Program-made: the position numbers and the translations under genes | NCBI GenBank assembly: GCA_022820925.1 | Contig: JAJEEO010000006.1 | Location: 186,001-250,000, forward strand | Direction: 5' to 3' | Length of the DNA stretch: 64,000 nucleotides | From: Acidimicrobiia bacterium | GTDB lineage: Bacteria; Actinomycetota; Acidimicrobiia; Acidimicrobiales; Poriferisodalaceae | Notes under the pieces: model-generated | The model's database searches: none | What the model was told of the DNA's origin: nothing | What the model saw: only the letters and a program-made list of their open reading frames with translations | In this document: positions 62,439-64,000 of the stretch, one piece after another | How positions within the stretch are numbered: the first letter of the stretch is position 1 | Layout of the letters: the number at the start of each line of letters is the position of its first letter

Positions 62439-64000
62439 ATGAAACCAGTCCTCTGGCGCAAGCTTCTGGCTCTGCTCTTTGCGGCGGCCCTGCTCGCGGC
62501 CGCGTGCGCTCCAGACGAGCATGACGCGATCAGCGAACCCGAATCGGACGATGACGAGACAGCCGAAGTTCACACCGACGAGCCTGAGGCCGACGATGCA
62601 GGGGCAGAGCCCGGAGAGACCGACGAACCGGCGCCTGCGGCCGAACCCGAACCCGCGGACGAGCCCGCGCCTGAAGACGAGCCCGCGCATGAGGACGAGC
62701 CCGCCTCAGAGCCCATAGGCGACCCGGTCGATCTGGGCGAGTTCAACGACTACGAGCCCGGTGATCCTGACGCGACCCTGCTGCCGGTGGATTCAGAGGT
62801 GCTGATCGGCCAGCTCCCCAACGGCCTCACCTACTACCTGCGCTCGAACGACTCGCCCGGCAAGTCGATCATGATGCACTTGGTCGTCAATGCAGGGGGC
62901 GTCCTCGACCCCGACGGCGCAGAGGGCGCAGCTCATTTCCTGGAACACATGATGTTCAACGGAACCGAGCGCTTTTCCAAGAACGAACTCCTCCAGGTGC
63001 TGCGCGACTTCGGCACCGACTTCGGCCCAGACGTGAACGCGTACACCAGCCCCGATGAGACCGTCTACATCCTCGATTTCAAGCTCGACCACCCCGGCGC
63101 AATCGGCTTGGGCTTCACGGTGCTGTCCGAATGGGCATCAGCGGCCACGCTCCTGCCCGACGATGTCGATGCCGAGCGGGGGATCGTTCTCGACGAGTAC
63201 CGCCTGCGCGATGAATCGGCATCAGGAAGGGTCTCGAACTTCCTCGACGCCATCTACTACTCGGGAACCGTCTATGAGGGCATGCTCATCGGCGGCAGCG
63301 AGGAATCCAATCTGTCCATGACCGCTGAGGTCTTGCGCGAGTTCTACGACACGTGGTACCGCCCCGGCAACATGGCGGTGGTGGTCGTGGGCGACCTGGC
63401 CGTCTCCGAGATGGAGACGCTGGTGGAGCATTACTTCGCGGAGTTGGCGCCGCGCACACCGACGGCCCCGCCGCAGCCCGACCGATCGGCATTCATTGCA
63501 GACTTCGTGGACGAGCCGGTGACCGATGTGGTCACGCATCCCGACCACGGCCCGATGTACATCTCGCTCGACTGGCAGCTGCCCGCGTGGCCGGAGGGGA
63601 CCGTCGGGGGCGAGCGGCTTCGGTTCATGGAGGAGCTGATCGCTCGGATGCTCGACATCCGGCTGGATGCCGCGTTCCAGGCCGGTCAGCTGTCACAAGC
63701 CACAGAACCGCATTTCAGCGCGTTTGCCGCAGCACGCGGCCTGCGCCTGTACGGCACGAACTATCAAGGCCCGGATCTCAACCAGGCAACCACCGACTAC
63801 ATCTCGGCAGTGCACGGCGCGGCCCACTTCGGCTTCACCCAGGCGGAGCTCGACCAAGCGGTGAGCGCGTTTCGCACCTCGCTCGGGTTCCAGCTCGAGA
63901 GCGAGGAGACCCGGCAGGACCGCGAGTACTCCTTCGGCTACGCAGCGCACTTCCTCAGCGGCGCCGATATCTCATCGACGCCGGATCGGGTGGCCCGTCT
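62439..64000 (+). CDS. M16 family zinc peptidase lipoprotein, 3-prime partial
   Basis: The first 520 residues of a pitrilysin-type peptidase; the gene runs off the right edge. The N-terminus is a lipoprotein signal with lipobox LAAAC (Cys23), so it should be anchored outside the membrane. Residues 24-100 are a low-complexity linker of Glu, Asp, Pro and Ala with repeated DEPAxE units. The catalytic domain starts near residue 120 (LPNGLTYYLRSNDSPG) and has the inverted zinc motif HFLEHMMFNGT and the third-ligand Glu in ERGIVLDEYR. A second, inactive-type M16 domain begins near the edge. Confidence 0.92.
   Translation, partial: MKPVLWRKLLALLFAAALLAAACAPDEHDAISEPESDDDETAEVHTDEPEADDAGAEPGETDEPAPAAEPEPADEPAPEDEPAHEDEPASEPIGDPVDLGEFNDYEPGDPDATLLPVDSEVLIGQLPNGLTYYLRSNDSPGKSIMMHLVVNAGGVLDPDGAEGAAHFLEHMMFNGTERFSKNELLQVLRDFGTDFGPDVNAYTSPDETVYILDFKLDHPGAIGLGFTVLSEWASAATLLPDDVDAERGIVLDEYRLRDESASGRVSNFLDAIYYSGTVYEGMLIGGSEESNLSMTAEVLREFYDTWYRPGNMAVVVVGDLAVSEMETLVEHYFAELAPRTPTAPPQPDRSAFIADFVDEPVTDVVTHPDHGPMYISLDWQLPAWPEGTVGGERLRFMEELIARMLDIRLDAAFQAGQLSQATEPHFSAFAAARGLRLYGTNYQGPDLNQATTDYISAVHGAAHFGFTQAELDQAVSAFRTSLGFQLESEETRQDREYSFGYAAHFLSGADISSTPDRVAR

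Overview
The window is high-GC, densely packed bacterial chromosome. The order tRNA-Thr, tRNA-Met, tRNA-Trp, secE, nusG, rplK, rplA, together with an LLM/F420-type oxidoreductase, GTG/TTG starts and actinobacterial-style NusG and RpoC, points to an actinobacterium. A deep-branching lineage such as Acidimicrobiia is an inference from how the sequence looks, not something proven here. No insertion sequence, prophage, CRISPR array or replication origin was seen, and there is no gene-free stretch longer than 300 bases.

Layout. Bases 1-11.4 kb hold mixed metabolic genes: a broken acetyl-CoA synthetase, a HAD phosphatase, two NAD-dependent epimerase-like proteins, HtpX, a sterol-desaturase-family enzyme, YajQ, tRNA-Tyr, an SDR, a MaoC-like protein, a PhyH-type dioxygenase, an SRPBCC protein and a SulP transporter. 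From 11.5 to 21.7 kb there is an enoyl-CoA hydratase, a three-gene glutamate-synthase-like operon (amidotransferase, GXGXG, FMN domains), a divergent type III glutamine synthetase-like gene, a thiol-dioxygenase-like cupin, a triple-rhodanese protein, an LLM oxidoreductase, a MenB-like naphthoate synthase and a GNAT acetyltransferase.

From 21.7 to 58.7 kb lies the core information-processing block: three tRNAs, secE-nusG-rplK-rplA, rplJ-rplL, rpoB-rpoC, rpsL-rpsG-fusA, tuf-rpsJ, then rplC through secY-adk and rpmJ-rpsM-rpsK-rpsD-rpoA-rplQ. This block is interrupted between rpsJ and rplC by about 5.5 kb that encodes a MoaD/ThiS-like protein, a three-subunit molybdenum hydroxylase and an NAD(P)H quinone-reductase-like MDR enzyme. 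The usual map and infA genes are missing between adk and rpmJ. Five promoters of one type, TTGnnn-N17/18-TAGnnT, can be read in front of rplJ, rpoB, rpsL, tuf and rplC.

From 58.7 kb to the end come an RraA-like protein, an acyl-ACP desaturase, a winged-helix regulator with its partner membrane protein, an Fe/Mn superoxide dismutase and the start of an M16 peptidase lipoprotein.

The points most worth a second look are: complete loss of the second zinc site in RpoC; a 75-base duplicated rplA start region that makes a 23-codon decoy ORF; a 32-base palindromic array that repeats the Gly-Gly tail codons of the MoaD-like gene; a similar 32-base duplication of the adk tail; the split S10 operon; and a nitrogen/sulfur gene cluster whose FMN subunit lacks the iron-sulfur cysteines.
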